Of a stretch of 5,864 nucleotides of DNA, positions 4,480-5,864 are shown in pieces. Source of the stretch: JAHEIJ01 sp040235565 (GTDB taxonomy: Bacteria; Pseudomonadota; Gammaproteobacteria; UBA6429; Thiohalophilaceae). The number at the start of each line of letters is the position of its first letter. Within the stretch, counting starts at the first letter, position 1. The stretch lies in NCBI GenBank assembly GCA_040235565.1, contig JBECLA010000098.1, positions 1 through 5,864 of the forward strand, read 5' to 3'. Under the pieces are notes generated by a model. That model made no database searches, was not told where the DNA came from, and saw only the letters and a program-made list of their open reading frames with translations. The position numbers were made by a program, and so were the translations under genes.

Positions 4480-5864
4480 ATGACAACACATATTGTTATT
4501 GTTGAAAACCAGAACGAATGGTTGCCCACCTTCCCGGAAGTAGAGGTCGTGCTCGCCAAGGATTATCTGGGAAAAGCGGAATATCTCAAACTCAAACGCG
4601 TTCACATTATTAATCTTTGTAGCAGTTACCGTTATCTGAGCAGCGGATATTACTGCTCCCTGCTGGCAGAAGCCCGCCGCCATAAAATCCTGCCGTCCGT
4701 CAGAACTATCACCGACCTGAGCCGCAAGGCGATTTACAGCCTGGATGCCGAAGAAATGGCGCAACTGGCTGACAAGAAGCTCCGCAAAAAACTGGATATG
4801 GCCAATCAGAACAAATTCGCGATGTATATCCTGTTCGGCTTCAGTGAAGTGAGCGAGTTGCAGGGGCTGGCGCGGCAGATTTTTGATGTCTTCTCCAGCC
4901 CCTTGTTGCGGGTTGAATTCCGTTTGCAGGACAGCTGGCAAATTGCTTCCATCAAGGCACTGTCATTACGTTCCTTGCCGAATGAGAAACGTGACTTTTT
5001 TATCGATGCCTTTCAACGTTATTTGAGCAGTCGCTGGCGCAAGCGTAAATCGAAATCCCGCTACCGTTATGACCTGGCCATTCTGTATAACCCACATGAA
5101 ATCCTGCCACCCTCGAACAAGGCGGCGCTGAAGAAGTTTATCGCTGCCGGGAAAATGCAAAGCGTGAATGTCGAGTTAATTGAAAAGAAGGATTATGGCC
5201 GCCTGGCGGAATATGACGCCCTGTTTATTCGTGAGACCACCAATATTGATCATTATACCTATCAGTTTTCACGCAAGGCTGAGGCGGAAGGGATGGTCGT
5301 CATGGATGATCCACATTCCATTGTGATGTGCACCAATAAAGTCTATTTATCCGAGTTACTCAACAGCAACAACATTCCACGCCCCAGGACAATCATCCTG
5401 CAAAAAAATGACGATTCTGGACAGTACGATGAAGTCGGGTTTCCGGTGGTGCTGAAAATTCCGGATGGTTCATTTTCCCGCGGCGTGTTCAAGGCCGAAA
5501 CCGCTGAACAATATAAAGACATTACCACACGGTTGTTTAAAGAATCGGACCTGATTCTGGCACAGGAATTCCTGTATACCGAATTTGACTGGCGGATTGG
5601 AGTGTTAAATCACCAACCGATTTTCGCCTGTCAGTACTTCATGTCCAAATCACACTGGCAGATTGTTAAATACGATGCCAAAGGCAAACCGAGCGAAGGT
5701 GGCTACCAAGCCTGGGACATCGCCGCTGTTCCTGACCCTATCGTCACTACCGCCGTTGCTGCTGCCAATCTCATCGGCAACGGTTTCTATGGCGTGGATA
5801 TCAAACAAAATGCCCAAGGCGTCTATGTGATCGAAGTGAATGACAATCCGAATCTGGAGACCGG
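4480..5864 (+). CDS. RimK-family ATP-grasp ligase with RLAN N-terminal domain, 3' end missing
   Basis: The frame is open from ATG 4480 to the right edge (461 codons plus two bases). Residues 1 to about 160 match what I know as the RimK-like ATP-grasp N-terminal domain (strand HIVIVENQNEW, then INLCSSYRYLSSGYYCSLLAEARRH at 44-68). A basic linker follows (185-196), then a pre-ATP-grasp strand DLAILYNP (198-205). The ATP-grasp core starts near MDDPHS (275-280) and includes VVLKIPDGSFSRG with ATP-binding Lys326, AQEF (361-364), DWRIGV (370-375), and GFYGVDIK ... VIEVNDNPNLE, where Asp440, Glu452 and Asn454 are the expected metal ligands. RimK itself ligates glutamates to the C terminus of ribosomal protein S6; ATP-grasp ligases of this group join a carboxylate to an amine through an acyl phosphate. 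Family members usually end soon after this motif, so I expect only some tens of residues to be missing. It is probably co-transcribed with the GNAT-C39 gene. The substrate is unknown; it should not be called rimK itself because of the extra domain. Confidence 0.92.
   Translation, partial: MTTHIVIVENQNEWLPTFPEVEVVLAKDYLGKAEYLKLKRVHIINLCSSYRYLSSGYYCSLLAEARRHKILPSVRTITDLSRKAIYSLDAEEMAQLADKKLRKKLDMANQNKFAMYILFGFSEVSELQGLARQIFDVFSSPLLRVEFRLQDSWQIASIKALSLRSLPNEKRDFFIDAFQRYLSSRWRKRKSKSRYRYDLAILYNPHEILPPSNKAALKKFIAAGKMQSVNVELIEKKDYGRLAEYDALFIRETTNIDHYTYQFSRKAEAEGMVVMDDPHSIVMCTNKVYLSELLNSNNIPRPRTIILQKNDDSGQYDEVGFPVVLKIPDGSFSRGVFKAETAEQYKDITTRLFKESDLILAQEFLYTEFDWRIGVLNHQPIFACQYFMSKSHWQIVKYDAKGKPSEGGYQAWDIAAVPDPIVTTAVAAANLIGNGFYGVDIKQNAQGVYVIEVNDNPNLET

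Noticed and set aside
4447..4941. Minus-strand open frame of 164 codons over the start of the RimK-family gene
   Set aside because: The plus strand encodes a continuous family-typical N-terminal domain here; the antisense product has no recognisable motif.

Overview
The window looks like a chromosomal stretch from a gammaproteobacterium. It is densely coding, of moderate to high G+C by eye, and has short intergenic gaps. The main taxonomic clue is the pairing of a GNAT/C39-peptidase fusion gene with a RimK-type ATP-grasp gene carrying a long N-terminal domain, an arrangement I associate mainly with Gammaproteobacteria. The genus cannot be read from the sequence. I see no RNA genes, mobile elements, CRISPR arrays or long repeats.

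Layout. (1) Positions 1-348, plus strand: the 3' part of a VOC-superfamily (glyoxalase / extradiol dioxygenase-like) metalloprotein gene, cut by the left edge. (2) Positions 345-3217, minus strand: three genes read in the order M14 zinc carboxypeptidase, HIT-family protein, type II haloacid dehalogenase (HAD). The gaps are 44 and 3 bases, which fits one operon transcribed from about position 3230 leftwards. The HAD and VOC genes converge and share the same TTAA for their stop codons. (3) Positions 3218-3346: the only real intergenic region (129 bp), a divergent promoter region. (4) Positions 3347-5864, plus strand: a two-gene cassette made of a GNAT acetyltransferase fused to a C39-like papain-fold peptidase, followed 29 bases later by a RimK-family ATP-grasp ligase. 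The ligase is open to the right edge (461 codons visible) and includes the metal-binding end of its active site.

The most interesting part is the right-hand cassette. A peptide-bond-forming ATP-grasp enzyme, an acetyltransferase and a cysteine peptidase are encoded together and probably made together. Comparative genomics has proposed that such sets make or modify a peptide, but I know of no defined substrate or product. A cytoplasmic-looking zinc carboxypeptidase starts divergently from the same 129-bp region. It could in principle trim C-terminal residues that a RimK-type enzyme adds, but that link is inference. The HAD, HIT and VOC genes look like ordinary metabolic or housekeeping enzymes with no evident connection to the cassette.
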